A stretch of 64,000 bases of DNA from Taenia hydatigena (GCA_036345935.2 JADWOT020000002.1:4104617-4168616), one strand, 5' to 3'; shown: positions 50,110 to 62,297, counted from the first letter of the stretch. Notes: a model not told the origin generated them from the sequence alone. Made by a program: numbers and translations.

Positions 50110-50429
50110 GAGTGGTGATGACTGAAGCCAACGAAACAGAAGTGACTCTGCTTTTGCGTCACTTTAACTGGAGTCGCGTGGGTCCTCAGACCTATTAATT
50201 TAGTTGGGACACCTAGGGCCTGGCCAACCTTCATGCAGACCAAATCAGACTGTATGCAAAGCCGGTTGATTCTCCCAGCCGTCCCATTCACAACGTCAAA
50301 GTTACTCATCTGGAGCAATCACTCTCAACATTCCGGATCCTAACAAATCATGCGTTATAATTTTTGAGGGATTTAAGGAAAATACCAGGGCTTTGTACTG
50401 CGTCAAAACTGCTCAAACAATACCCGCCC
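50110..50429 (+). pseudogene. Decayed FN3 exon (FN3-B')
   Basis: This is a close paralogue of FN3-B (57966-58286) on the opposite strand. The acceptor (CCTTCACTAG) is kept. The frame is broken by a TAA at 50196-50198, a TAG at 50214-50216 and a one-base deletion near 50300. The family donor GTAGGC has become CTAAGT, so splicing here is lost too. With four independent lesions this is a pseudo-exon. The upstream leader at 49087-49155 on the same strand is also damaged. Confidence 0.8.
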
Positions 50430-50741
50430 CTAAGTTGGTGCCTAAAGCACCTCTTTTCATCATAATTTTACGGCGATGTCATAGAAATTGACTAGAAACA
50501 CTCGATTATCTCCAGCAATTTTTATTCATCCATTGCGTATTTTATACCTACTATGCATCTACCCACTTTCGAAGGTAGAGTGGGGTTAGAATTTGGAAAA
50601 TGCAAAAAAATTGAAATCTCAATACTGAAGCATAAAATAAAGAAGACTTATAAGCGGATTCTCCGACGCAATAGGCGTTAATATTTGTCAAATGCATCTT
50701 CGTGTGTGCTAATCAAAGACAATTGTCAAATGGCATCTTAC

Positions 50742-50811
50742 CACGATGTTGCGTGGGTTCTTTAGCCAAAGAGGAGGCAGCCAACATGATAAAGCAGAGG
50801 TGAAGCGCCAT
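50742..50811 (-). CDS. Signal-peptide exon, MALHL type, phase 1
   Basis: This 70-base exon from an ATG reads MALHLCFIMLAASSLAKEP and ends at a consensus GTAAGA donor in phase 1. Residues 1-16 form a classical leader with a small-residue cleavage region (AASSLA). The phase fits the GA/AA acceptors of the FN3 exons: the junction would give a Gly or Glu codon. No FN3 exon follows on this strand nearby, because FN3-B' at 50110 is on the other strand. This is the only leader of the right phase I found, but it is orphaned here. Confidence 0.45.
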
Positions 50812-50859
50812 CTCTGCCCTAAATGTCCTCGCGTTCACAACTCATGACATATTTATAAG

Positions 50860-51007
50860 AATGGCCTGCGCTCATATCGGCCTATCAGGTACGTTGATCT
50901 TGACCTGTAGGGCGGCTTCTTCATTTACACTGTAAAGCTGTCTGACGCTGATGCGTGTGGGCTATTCTACATTCAATGCTCACATTTGTCATCATGCTTT
51001 CTTATAG
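50860..51007 (+). pseudogene. Decayed galactose-binding-like exon
   Basis: Paralogue of 25024-25172. It keeps the AG acceptor and reads a similar YVDLDL...YTVKLSDADACG core, but CAG has become TAG at 50908-50910 inside the domain. Protein-level similarity around the stop is still strong, so decay is fairly recent relative to the duplication. Confidence 0.5.
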
Positions 51008-51540
51008 GTTGGTTTTGCCTGCGAAAAACCAAAGAACCACCCACCAAAAGCTAGTGCTTGTGACTACGAACGCATCAACATCACATTCCAAAGAGTAGGC
51101 CAAATTAAGCCTCCCATGCTCTCCGCATCGTGTCAGGCAACTTGTGTCTGCGTTAACGCTACCATCAATTTATCTATTTCAACGAGATAGCTTATGACAA
51201 ATAAACTGGCATGCAGCTTAGATCACTTTCAAAATGTAGATTTTCCAAACACAAGGCTCAAGTTCGCTAGGATGGCTTAGGTAGCTATAAACGTTATTGG
51301 TGGCTGTGCTCTCAAGCATGAGTACATTTAATTTCGAAATGGTTGGATGTGGTAAAGGTGGCCAAAATACCATTTAATTAAAAACAATGCGGGAGGACTC
51401 TCAGTAAATGCATTCTTAGCCCCAGTATCCCATTCCGATAGATGACAATGCGGAGATTCCTGCATCGTCTCTTTGTATTTCGCTTGTTAAATACATCTTC
51501 CTACAGGGTGGTCAGAGAAAAACGTTGGAAGGCATCTTAC

Positions 51541-51608
51541 CGCTGTCTTCTGTGTCCTATGGTCAAAGCGCAGGTAGCCAGCAAAATAAGCTAGGATGGA
51601 AGACCCAT
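51541..51608 (-). pseudogene. Decayed signal-peptide exon
   Basis: Paralogue of 25755-25822, same length and same GTAAGA donor, but the sixth codon is TAG. The remaining hydrophobic part (LILLATCALT) is still recognisable. Confidence 0.5.
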
Positions 51609-51952
51609 TCTCAACCTAGAAATACCTCGAAACCACAGCACCTGACGCATTTGTAAGAGCCCTATGCTTTCACAATAGCCCATTATGCGTTCCGTTCTTG
51701 ACCCACACGCATTTGCGTAATGAAGGCTATCAGGCGTGTGAACTAGTAAGCACTAAGAAGGGGTCGCGTAGTGAAATAATAAGTTAGTTGTCATGCTAAT
51801 TCAAAGTTTGCTATCGTTTAAGAATGTCTCGAAATCTTTGTACATTTGAGAGAATCCTTTTCTTTTTAAGAGGTCGTTGTGGATGAAGGAGTAACGCAAC
51901 TGCGGTTGCCGCTCCTTCACTGCGTCTAACCAAGCTTTCCCCTACTTTGCAG

Positions 51953-52078
51953 ACGTTGGATGTTCTCCCATATGCTATAGGTGGTCACATTGTGATACGT
52001 CGCTACACTCTCTTTTTGGCGCACAACCGTAAAGGCAGTGCACCATCATCTCTCCCCTCTCTACCTACAAAGATATAA
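51953..52078 (+). CDS. Galactose-binding-like C-terminal exon, old paralogue
   Basis: The acceptor (CCTACTTTGCAG) opens TLDVLPYAIGGHIVIRRYTL, FLAHN and runs to a TAA after 41 codons. It is the diverged counterpart of 26169-26378 and resembles the final strands of galactose-binding domains more closely (G-H-I-V-I-R-R-Y-T-L). The exon itself is intact, but the preceding domain exon at 50860 is stopped, so the gene as a whole is probably dead. Confidence 0.3.
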   Translation, partial: TLDVLPYAIGGHIVIRRYTLFLAHNRKGSAPSSLPSLPTKI

Positions 52079-52356
52079 GTCATCGCAAAGGAATCCCACC
52101 GAACTTGGTAAAATTTGAACAGTTGGCACAACGCAAACAAGACTATGGATAAAAAAATCGTGCAGAAATAATGGAATGCGAGATCCTCCATCTTGTGCCG
52201 ACTTAATTAGAACCGTTTTCTTTTATTCGTTTCTCGGGTACTTTGCTGCAGTGTCCCACTGTGCCACACGGAACAAGAATTCAAATACATCTGTGTAGTG
52301 GCTGATCAAATGTAAGAAGAAAAATTTGCTACACCACCCTAGGCAAATCATTCTGC

Positions 52357-52575
52357 TCAATTTAGGGGTTGTGTATATGGTAGACGATAGATTGACTGAG
52401 ATCCCCTACTGTATACTTGAGAGCAAACAAATTGGCCAGTGATGATGCAGTTACTGTTTTCAGTTATCTGAAAATTATTCCAGCGAAACACACGCCTTAG
52501 GAGAATTGCAAGATAAGAATAAATGCCAAAAGCAAAACATATGCTTTTCTCACATTCGTTCTGTAGCTTAGTCAA
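52357..52575 (-). CDS. Conserved short open frame 'KLQNE', old paralogue
   Basis: A 72-codon frame aligned without gaps to 22432-22650, with about three quarters of residues the same. Preservation of an open frame over this divergence, amid neighbours with indels, is the only hint that it may be coding. No start, splice site or domain supports it. Confidence 0.2.
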   Translation of the reverse strand: MTKLQNECEKSICFAFGIYSYLAILLRRVFRWNNFQITENSNCIITGQFVCSQVYSRGSQSIYRLPYTQPLN

Positions 52576-53055
52576 AAATATCGAAACGGTCCGTGGAACT
52601 ATTTTTTTTGATGTTTACTATTAGTACTTTGCCCGCTAACCCCCTATAGATCATTTTAATGATTTTGTCGCAACAAAATTAGAGATCGCTAGACTGGGTA
52701 GTAGAGAAAATAGCGTTTACGTTTTAAACGCTTGCATAATAGAAATGAAGAAGCGATCCCTCAATAAGTTGTGGAGGCATATGACTCGCTGCGATATCAG
52801 CGTGTGTATTTCCATGCTTGAACGATCTGGTTCAAAGAAACAGTGGTATCACATGCTGGATAAGGGGTAATGCTAAGCCACCCACACTGATTCGTGGCAG
52901 ATGGTATGCGAAGGCGTTTTTGCGAACGTTTATTCAAGTCTACTTTAGCTGGAAGACTTATAGTAAACTCACCGATGTTCAGTCGAGAATGCATGCGAAT
53001 TGCGGGATGCTTGTACATCACACATCAAGCCTTGTGGTGGTTCTTGACTCGATGC

Positions 53056-54739
53056 ACCCCTCCTACTTTAAGGGGAAAATCGCTGCATCTCGGGCTAAGC
53101 TAGGCAAACACTTTAGAGAACCTGAGACTTTGTGCAGACCGGTGTAAGCGGATTAAACGTTTTGGTTATTAATGTGCATATTGTTCTGCGTGCGCTTGAG
53201 GGTGTGATCGATTCTACATGGCACGGAATGCAAATTCAAAGACCACTAGCAAATTAGTTCTGCGACAAGCATTTTTGGCTCCAGCACATGCATTATACCC
53301 CACTTGACCTCTCATACTCGTCCACAGTGATGATATCTCTGTTGGACCCATTCCTACAGATATCGTGGATACAAACTCGATGATATTCAAATCAATGCAC
53401 GCGTAAGTACCGGCTTATAGTGGTTACTACCAATCTCAGAAATATTTTGAAATAATCTAAGATCCCTTCCCCAAACGATCGATTTGCATGGTCAGTCCTT
53501 TCATTTTCTTCCCAGATCGGCCGTATCCAAAGGGATTATTGTGATTTCGGAGTCAAAGCATAAGCAATCCTGATTGCTTCAAGATGCAGCCGACACTGCG
53601 AACCCATGATACCAAGGGCATATCTGCGCCAGAATGCGTGCTAGCTTAGCGCTACTTGAGCCAAATATGGCTACTAAGGGAATTTGTCAGTTGAACATCT
53701 AGTCTTTTTTCCCTTCATGGTATTCTTTTGCTTTAAGCTTCACAACACTGCGAAAATAGTAACGGTATTAATAAAGCAAGTTTTCGCTCTTAACTGTTGT
53801 TTTATGGTGGATCCTGCATTCAGATCGCTGATGCTACAGGAAGATTACCACTAGAGTTAACTTACGATAGCGAAGAACGTTCAAGTTAAGGCTATTTTTA
53901 ACATTGTGTTCACGCTTATACACATAGAAGATTCTGAATCCCCTCAAGGTCCCTGATACGAAGCGGATGTGGCGGGTGAGGCCAAATGCGTTGAAGGCAG
54001 TGAGGACGTCAGCCCGCCACTTACTCGGCTCTACATGGTGCTAAATTCGTTGCGCACCCAAAGTACGGCGAGGATGATTTTTCCTTACGAAGCCTTTCGT
54101 GATAGCCATGGAGACACGAGTGAACAGCACAGGGTGCTAGCTTTGCGCGCTAGCCTTGTCGCTCAGCGCCGTATTTTTGTGTTGGAATAGTCAGCAGCAT
54201 CAATCGTCGTCTCCACAATGTGCAAGTCATGGTGGTTAATGGCTCTCTAATGTCATCAGCAGGCTGCCATCGTTGCTTGCTGAATGTGGCAATAATGGTG
54301 AGGGAGAATGGGCTTGTAGATTGTGTCGCTATTTGGGTAATGAGAGGTGTAGAACGCTAAATCTTCCCTCCCCACAACTTTGCCTTTGTTGCTGCTGCAG
54401 TGCTTTGGACTTGTCGCCTGTTGCGTCATCTTCTTACAAGAGGTCGTTTTGAGCCATTTCAATTAATCCGTCTTTTGATTTACCATTTTGACCCGAATGT
54501 CAGGACTTGAGTTGTATTGGAAGAGAACTGTAGGCAGTCCTGCAAACACGATCTCCAGCCACTTTGAAGGCATCGTCCATATAGTAGCGCTGATGTGTTG
54601 TGATAGCAAAAGCACGATGATTGAAGATGTGCTATCAAACTGACATCCAGAGACGCCATTTGGTAGCAGTTTTCTGCTGTTGAATGCACCAATCATTCAT
54701 TCTTTAATGTCTGTTTAGTAGTTTTGCCGTGGACCTCAT
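53056..54739. other. Insert of unknown origin in old paralogue
   Basis: Between blocks matching 27200 and 27525 of copy 1 (about 0.33 kb apart there) this copy has about 1.7 kb with no counterpart in the window. It includes two rather GC-rich stretches (53950-54190) and short frames at 53969-54190 plus and 54463-54696 minus, none recognised. It may be a decayed mobile element; no terminal repeats were noticed. Confidence 0.35.
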
Positions 54740-55045
54740 TCATCGTGCAGGCATCGCTGGCTTAGATCATCTTATGGCTTCCAAGTTATGTATAGCTGAA
54801 ACGTGAAGGCGATTGTGTCAAAGGAGAGGAAAGAGGCCCAACCTTAGTAACTACAGTCATTTATAAGGCGTAGGTATCAGAGTGAGACCACTTCCATTTG
54901 ATTTTTCAATCCGTAACAAATATGGAATGTTCTTTTGGATGTCGCATTGTTTGTATGATTTTTTGTTTAGCAGAGTTGTGCTTCCGCACTGTGGAATATA
55001 ACATTGCCTTGACAGCTTGGCCTCACGCGATTGTGCCTAAGCAAC
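54740..55045 (+). repeat. Old paralogue of the 'GNV' exon region
   Basis: This aligns with 63247-63630. The exon counterpart has stops and its GTAAGA donor is now GCGTAG. Downstream, the blocks AGCATCGCCTT / ACATTGCCTTG and CTTGGCCTCAC are shared with arm R3, so the old copy continues like R3 rather than breaking off like R1 at 27829. Confidence 0.55.
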
Positions 55046-57965
55046 GCTTACACCTACCCGATAATAAAAGCCTTTTTTGTTTAAGAAAAGGAAACAGAAA
55101 TTATCAATTATGAAAAGTTTGATATCGAATTTCGCTTTATCGGTTTCTTCTACTTAAGCTCTTGCAGGCTAGCCCTTATCACAGCTTGGACCTTATTCCC
55201 ACGCCGTTAACCGTTAATGCAGATCAAAATCAACATAATGCCTTTAGGATTGTGTAAGCTGTTCAACTATTTCTGCTTTTACAAGGGGTCTCATTAAGAT
55301 GCTCACTCTGCCCATGCTAAAAGTTCTGCCCCGAACACAAACACCTCGACCGTCTTCAACTCTCTGGTTAAGTTCGCTTGCACAGTAGGCAATGCTTATT
55401 TACTGATTTGAGGTAATATGAAGTCAGAGAAAGAAAATGAGACAGCAGCTCTCTTCCTATTGGCCTTTTCTGTGCATGCAAAGGCATTGACACTTTTTTA
55501 CACATTAATTAGTATGTATAAACCCCTTCATCCACCTTCGACGTGCATTATATTGCATCCACTGCAAACAAAGCAACCAATAGTTTACCAGAGATGTTAT
55601 AGCGACTGGTTTTGAGGTGTGTGCGGCAGACGAGCAGCTGGATTTTACTTTACACTAGCGTGTAATATCTAAGCAAGCAGGTTCAAATCGGTAGAAAAAG
55701 CCTTCTGTTTGCCGGCAACATTCGTCTTTGATATGCTAGCTTCCGATTAACAAGTTGATCGGAGTATTTTTCACTAAAAGTTGTGGTTGAAAGCAATGTA
55801 TTTGCTGTGCTAATTTAATCTGGGACGTAAACTGGTAAGGGTGCTTAATTCTAGGTGGTTTGTCTCTTTGCTTTCTTTGCATTATGCAGAACGAGTGACA
55901 CGAGAGTGATGGTCATTTCAAAAGCAGGATAAACTCGAATTTCAAGCCAGACAGACTCGAATAGCAGTAGAATTTTCAACCACTTTGTTTATAGTGTTAA
56001 ATTTGGGCGGAAACCTGAAATGCGGTTACAAAAATTACTGTTTTGATGAAGACCCATGTGTAGCGTCCCGAGGCTTCCTCGAAAGCAAAAGAAGGCAGAA
56101 TGCTAAGGTAGAATACATATATTTACCGGACAGAGGAAAAAAGGCTGCTGGCATGGCTCAGAGGCCAGCCCACGCAGCTAGGGCAATATGGCCACCTCTG
56201 TGACCTTGACAGAAATCGGCACCACAAACAGATAAAGTGCTACACCATGTCTATGCATAGTTCGCACTTATAAACCATCGCATGCATTGTATAAGCCCTT
56301 GGAAGTTATTACGGGCCAGTTCAACCGTCCAATAACGTGCAGTGTCTAGTGCCTTGGTCTTTTCTCTCTGTTCAAGAGGTGTTTGTGTATCACGGCGCCA
56401 TGTACTCTATCTCACCATTCCCTACCTACAGAATGTGCTTGATGTGAGTCAGTTACGTGATCCGCCTACGTGGCTGGCATAATTAATCTGTCTTCATTTG
56501 CCAAAGCATTCTGCGCCATTTCTTCCTTGCCTTCTCTTTAGCATTATGAATACGGTTCAAAAGCATACAACGCCTTACTTAAGACCTCTAATGTGTCAAG
56601 TCTTGTCATCTTAACAATCCACTTCAATCAAACTTACTAAGTACCTTCCAGTGGTCAATGGGATATCCCTCTGCAACCCGCGATTTGCCTAGAAGCATGC
56701 GTTGCACCTAGAGTTTAGAGAATTTTAAATTGCCGATAAAAGCGCATAAAAGTTAAATTAATTTTATTAATTTTATTGCTGTGGATAATTTTGACGATAT
56801 GCACACAGGTCTGGGTAAACATTCGCGGTCTCGCAACTCAGCATCGATGAATCAGCATGTCTCGACATGTCCATTCCTATAGTCGCAAACTAACATATCA
56901 TATGAGTTATGCATGCACCATAAGTGAATCCGTCGACCTATTAGGATTCATTCCCATAAATGTTCAAGAAGCTGTGAATGCATTGGAGACGGTGCTTTTT
57001 CTGTTTCACTTTGCTGCGGACCTTTGTTTTGTCTAAAGAATTTTGAGGCCGCCTGCAGTAAGACTTTTCCTAACCTTTGACTCTACCCAGCATAAATAAA
57101 GAAGCATTCAACAGATAATAGTATTCTTTGCATCTCTAATTCCTCTCCATAATTCGCATGGGCTGTCATGTGTTAGTATGTCTGCAGGTTCATCTGTTTG
57201 TGTTTACACACTGATTGCACACATTGTGGAAAGTTGTGAGTAGTCATGCGATTCCTCACCGATATTTGCTCAAAATTTGACTCATATTCTGCGCAACATC
57301 TAAGCACTGAGAAGTTCCTAGCTTTTCATTAATCTGCCTTCTCTCTTCTGTTGCTACCTTGCAGTCAATTCAACTTGCTCACTGAGTACAATCGTTATAA
57401 GATGATGAAAGGATACACGCACATGCGCATGAGTCAGTAGATTTGAATAAAAAGCGATTAAAGTGCACCGAATAAAGACAAATTTGCATAATGGCGTTGC
57501 GACTGCTTTTCACCATGAGAAAACACATTACAGTTGTTGGATGAATGGCGACTGACGCAATGCCAGCACCATGTAAGCCTATAATGGAAAGAGATTCACT
57601 CAGTAGGCGAAGGGTATCGTCCCCGACATATCATTTTGGGATATCACTAACCCACGCAAAAGTGTAGGCAGGCGCTACCGCCGTGGAAGCAAAGAGGAAT
57701 CCAGTGTTTATGGAATTGAGACCAGATCCGCTGGTAGTTAGAGCGCTTTCTTCCTTTTCACCACCTTCTTCACCTCCTGCGCCATCTTCCCTGTCTAGTT
57801 AACAAACACTCTACTGAGAAATTCCTTCGACGCATAAAGAACGCTTTTCCTGAGGTTAGAGGGAAGCAACATTAACAATCGATATGGGGTAGACAGCTGA
57901 ATATGTACCCCTAAAATAATATGCAGGGAAAGAGTTGTGGAGAGGTGCTTTAGGCACCAGCCTAC
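55046..57965. other. No supported gene; possible 3' end of FN3-B gene
   Basis: No exon could be firmly called. Downstream of FN3-B on the minus strand there are strong acceptor-like sites near 57917 (TTCCCTGCATATTATTTTAG) and 57841 (CCCTCTAACCTCAG). They would each lead to short tails, neither hydrophobic nor recognisable, so I do not assign a terminal exon. Confidence 0.35.
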
Positions 57966-58286
57966 CGGCGGGTAGTGTTTGAACAGTTTTGACGCAGTAC
58001 AAAACCCTGGTATTTTCTTTAAATCCCTCAAAAATTATAACGTATGATTTGTTAGGATCCGAAATGTTGAGAGTGATTGCTCCAAATGAGAAACCCTTAA
58101 GTTTATAAATGGAATGGCTGGAAGGATCAACCGGCTTTGCATACAGTCTGATTTGGTCTGCATGAAGGTTGGCCAGGGCCTGGGTGTCCCAACTAAATTG
58201 ATAGGTCTGAGGACCCACGCGACTCCAGTTAAAGTGACGCAAAAGCAGGGTCACTTCTGCTTCGTTGGCATCAGTCATCACCACTC
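57966..58286 (-). CDS. FN3 domain exon (FN3-B)
   Basis: This single exon of 321 bases encodes a 107-residue fibronectin type III module with phase 1 junctions at both ends. The acceptor is TGCCTCCATTAG before 58286; the donor is GTAGGC after 57966, weaker than consensus. It reads HFNWSRVGPQTYQFSWDT early, QIRLYAKP mid-domain, a tyrosine corner in NKSYVIIFEGF, and ends KTVQTLPA. It has the same length and phases as FN3-A but a clearly different sequence, so it is an old sister module. On the minus strand FN3-A (59138-59458) lies 0.85 kb upstream, and matching phases would let the two be spliced into a two-FN3 protein. Its close relative at 50110-50429 is dead. Likely secreted or surface-exposed; ligand unknown. 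Confidence 0.72.
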
Positions 58287-58573
58287 CTAATGGAGGCAAA
58301 ACATTGCTAGTTGAATATGCTCCGACTACATCATCGTTACCATCTAGTCAAGGGAATGGCAATTGTCCCGTGATCACACTTGTTGCAAATGTTTTCCGAT
58401 GGCACCTATGCCCATGCGAAGAACTGGTTTTTACTTAAAGACACGACACATTCGATGTCACCTTCTTTGTCGACCCACTTTATTTTTATACGGTGAGATA
58501 CGGCGCGTTGGAATGTAATATGACAGGTAGCATTCTATTCAGGACACTCGGAATTACACGCGATAGTCTTTAC

Positions 58574-58681
58574 ATGAAAGTGATTTTGGTGGTTATAGGT
58601 CTGACTTTCGGCACTCTCGAGAATTTGTCGAGCAGAACCCAAATTATCTACCGTCCTCCCCACGTACATTTTACCATTTGA
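58574..58681 (+). CDS. Signal-peptide-like first exon candidate, copy 3
   Basis: Same sequence as 22854-22961 (MKVILVV type leader). It precedes the galactose-binding-like exons of this copy on the plus strand, while FN3 exons run on the other strand around it. Donor not identified. Confidence 0.3.
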   Translation: MKVILVVIGLTFGTLENLSSRTQIIYRPPHVHFTI

Positions 58682-59137
58682 AAATCCATTTCAAAATTCA
58701 TCAAATAATTGCACTTTTACAAAGACAATTTTGTTACATTTTGCAACGATTGCTGGTGTGATAGAGCTATTAAATTTCGCATGTCTGGATTAAACTGTAA
58801 TTAGTTTCAGGGAAGAGACATAACGGATAGCTTTCCGTAGTAGTGTTTGCTTTTCAAACATTGAAATGCAAGTGTACTACTTTGTACTTTTGCTATGATT
58901 CTCGCATCATTCGCGCGGAAAGTTAGTCATCGTAACACAGATAAGGCTAAGCATAAGTCGCCACGCTGGACAACAATCTGCCTCTCATAAGTCTTCTTGC
59001 TGAAGTAGACAAAAGCGAATGGTCGCATCGATGCGGCTACATTTGCCTACCACAATGCAGGCAGTATGGGACAGTAAACTCGACCCACCGTCAGGCATGT
59101 AGGAATACTGGGATCATAATCACAGACAGTGGCTTAC

Positions 59138-59458
59138 CTGTACGTAGTGTTGTTATTATACCGTAGTAAAGCCAAACGCTGAGTTGATCTTTGAATGCTT
59201 CGAGACGAACCTTGTACGGTTTGTTTGACTGCAACCCACCAAGAGTGACTGTTCCTTGGGAGCAATCAGCGGTTAGCAGATATGGGTCACCAGACAAATC
59301 ATCTGCTATTGCACTTATAACGATTCGGCTGATGTTGAGTTTAGCCAGGTTGTGGGTGTCCCAACCTAGGCGATACGTTTGAGCACTTAAGTCACTCCAA
59401 TCGAAGTAGTGAGAAATCGGGATCCCTTCTACCTCGTTTGCTTTCGTCACCATCAATT
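59138..59458 (-). CDS. FN3 domain exon, copy 3 (FN3-A)
   Basis: Same exon as 23418-23738, with an unchanged translation, acceptor CCTAG and donor GTAAGC. Here its downstream neighbour on the minus strand is FN3-B (57966-58286), phase-compatible, so this copy may retain a tandem FN3 arrangement that copy 1 lost with its deletion. The upstream leader candidate is 61475-61542, whose phase does not fit directly. Confidence 0.75.
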
Positions 59459-60743
59459 CTAGGAAAAGAGGCGATTGAAGGCGTTTTAATCAACCAAGAA
59501 GATGTAGAAATATTACAACTAGCATCCTGACAGAAACAGTAGCGGCCAGAAGACCCTCAGAATGTATATGCTTAAAAGAAGTGAAGCTTAATAAGGGGAG
59601 TGCTATTATATACCGTCATTCAAAAAAGAGTTTAACACTTCTATTTGCACGTATTTGCACGAGGCTCATTTAGAAATAAACTTCTTGTATGTTCAACAAG
59701 TTTGCTTTATTTGTTTATTTATGTCAATTTTCATTGATAAAGTCTCATGCGATTCGACCTCGTGATTGTTGCCTCCTACCGGACTCTATACCAATTTTTC
59801 ATTTGAAGAGTGCGCCTTAAAGTGTTAAGCCGGGAAATAGTAAGCAGAGATGTTGCATCCATGCCGAAATCGGCATGATTGGAAATGCGTATCCCAAGCA
59901 AACTAAAACTCAAGTACTAAACCACTTGTGCAGATCTGTGGAGAGCATTTGAGGCTGAAATATAGGAAGCATTTGATGTTGAGGTTTTACTGTCACTCCT
60001 TCGCATCAACGCCTTTTGGTCAGAAGTAGACAAAGATGGATAGAAGTCCCATTTTTGGCAAGTATCATAGTACGCAATGTACTGTGCGGGGTACAAATGC
60101 GCCAGTCATGCACCTGTTCTGGTTAGGTGGAGTCACTGCGCAGATTCGTAGACATCGTGGCCATCAAAACTTAAAAGATGCTATCAGTGTCAGTGGTGGG
60201 TTCACTTGGCACTGAAGTCAACAACTGCAGTGAAGAGACGAGAAGCCAAAAAGTGAATGAGCTGACCCCAATAGGGCATTAAAGTTATATGCATGGTCTT
60301 GCAAGCCTATGTCCCATCGACGACGGATCCACATTCTTCATCTCGTGTTGAGTTCTCGTTTATTTTCCTAAGCCCAACTTGGCAATGTGCTAGCTATCGA
60401 AAATTACACAAATCATGTACAGCCTTGTTACTTAGGCGCAGTACTGAATGTTTGCACCTGATGGGTATCTTGAAAATAGCGAAATGCGAATTAGAAATAA
60501 AAGCAGGAAATAAAAGTCACTGACTCCTCCCAGAAGTTTCAACTTAATTTTACGGCGATGTCATAGCAATTGACTAGAAACACTCGATTATCTCCAGCAA
60601 CTTTTAATCATCCATTGCGTATTTTATACCTACTATGCATCTACCCACTTTCGAAGGTGTTATGTGCACGAAGCTACCTAGCGAATACAAGTGGACATTT
60701 CTGCCCCAAAAGAACACGCCTTCACAACTCAACATATTTATAG

Positions 60744-60892
60744 GAATGATTTGCGCTTATATCAGCCTATCTGGTACGTTGATCTTGACCTGCAGGGCGA
60801 CTTCTCCATTTACACTGTAAAGCTATCTGGCGCTGATGCGTGTGGATTATTTCACCTTCAAAGTTCACGTTTGTTATCATGCTTTCGCATAG
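60744..60892 (+). CDS. Galactose-binding-like exon, copy 3
   Basis: Copy of 25024-25172 with the same WYVDL / YTVKLSG core and acceptor. The 3' border is uncertain (frame open to 60983). The stretch just upstream differs from copy 2 before the shared block at about 60699. Confidence 0.4.
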
Positions 60893-61474
60893 GTCGGTTT
60901 TGCCTGAGAAAAATTAAAGTACTACCCACTAATAAGCCAGTGCTTGTGACTACGAACGCATCAACATCACATTCTGGAAAGTAGGCCAAATTAAGCCTCC
61001 CACGCTCTCCGCATCGTGCCAGACAACTTGTATCTGCATTAACGCCACCATCAATTCGTATCTATTTCAGCGAGGTGGCTCATGACACATGAACCGACAA
61101 GCAGTTGAGATTGCTTTCAAAATGTGAGTTTACCGAGCGCGAGGCTCAAATTTACTAGGATGACCTGGGTCGCGATAAACTTTATTAATGGCTGCGCTTT
61201 CAAGCATGCGTACATTTAATTTCGAAATGGTTGGATGTAGCAATGGTGGGCGAAATTCCATTTAATTGAAGACAATGCGAGAGAACTACCAACCAGTGAT
61301 TGCATTCTCAGCCGCAGAAATCGCTTTTAATCCCATTACGACAGATTACAATGCGGTGACGCCTGCATCTTCCCTTTGCATTACGCCGCCTAAAGTATAT
61401 TTCAAAAGCACTAACGCTTGCTAAATACATCGTCCTAGGGGGTGGTCAGAGTAACACTTTAGAAGACATCTTAC

Positions 61475-61542
61475 CACTGTCTTCTGTGTCCTTTGACCAA
61501 GGCACAGGTGACCAGCAAAAGAAGATGGAATGAAAAAGACAT
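61475..61542 (-). CDS. Signal-peptide exon candidate, copy 3
   Basis: Copy of 25755-25822: MSFSFHLLLLVTC leader, GTAAGA donor, 68 bases, phase 2. It lies upstream of FN3-A and FN3-B on the minus strand and inside the span of the plus-strand galactose-binding-like exons, so the two sets interleave. Confidence 0.4.
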
Positions 61543-61888
61543 CCTCAATCCAGAAATAGCTTGAAATCACAGCACCAGACGCATTTGTAAGAGTTCTGTG
61601 CTTTCACAACAGCCCGTCAGGCGTTCCATTCTTGACCCACATACATTTGCGCAATGAAGGCTACTAGATGCGAGCACTTGTAAGCAATAAGGCGGGTTCG
61701 TGTAGTGAAATAATAGGTTTGTTGCCATGCTATTTCAAAGTTTGCTGTCGGTTAAGAGTGTCTCGAAAACTTGGTGCATTTGAGAGGAACCTTTCCTTAT
61801 TTTAGGGGTCGCTGTGAATGTTAGAGTAACGTAACTGCGGTTGCCGCTCCACCACTGCGCCAAGCCAAGCTTTTTTTCTACAATGCAG

Positions 61889-62098
61889 ACGTTCGATGTG
61901 CTCGCATATGCTATAGATGGCTACATTGTGATCCATTGCTGCACTCTCTTTTTGGCGTGCAGCCCTAAAAACAATGTACCATCATCTCTTTCCCTCCCTA
62001 CCTGCAAATGCAAAAGCCAACGCAAAGAAATCTTACCAAACTTGGTAAAACTCAAAGAGTTAGCACAAAACAAACCACATCATAGACAAAGAAAATGA
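61889..62098 (+). CDS. Galactose-binding-like C-terminal exon, copy 3
   Basis: Copy of 26169-26378 with the same acceptor, GYIVI...TLFL core and TGA stop. Confidence 0.35.
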   Translation, partial: TFDVLAYAIDGYIVIHCCTLFLACSPKNNVPSSLSLPTCKCKSQRKEILPNLVKLKELAQNKPHHRQRK

Positions 62099-62297
62099 TC
62101 ATGTTGAAATAATGGAACGCGATATCTTCCATCTTTTGCCGATTTATTTAGAGCCGTTTTCTTCTCTTTGTTTATCGAATACTTTGCTGTAGTGTCTCAC
62201 TGTGCCACACGAAACAAGAATTCAAATACATCTGTGTAGTGGCTGATCAAAGGTAAAATGAAAAATTTGCTGCATCACCATAGGCTAATCGTTCTGT

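Larger units (their letters stand above)
50460..53055 (+). repeat. Old paralogue of the loop and arm (plus orientation)
   Basis: This is collinear with 24824-27200 and 60544-62920 but clearly diverged, with indels. It reads continuously across the place where copy 1 has its inversion junction (compare 52210-52262 with 62155-62205). It contains the same exon series in decayed form. From about 50585 to 50830 it also pairs, inverted, with 49080-49330, so copy 2 and this block form an older inverted repeat. Confidence 0.75.

Noticed and set aside
55675..55700. GGTTCAAATC, like a tRNA B box
   Set aside because: No A box at the right distance and no cloverleaf could be folded around it; no tRNA gene called.
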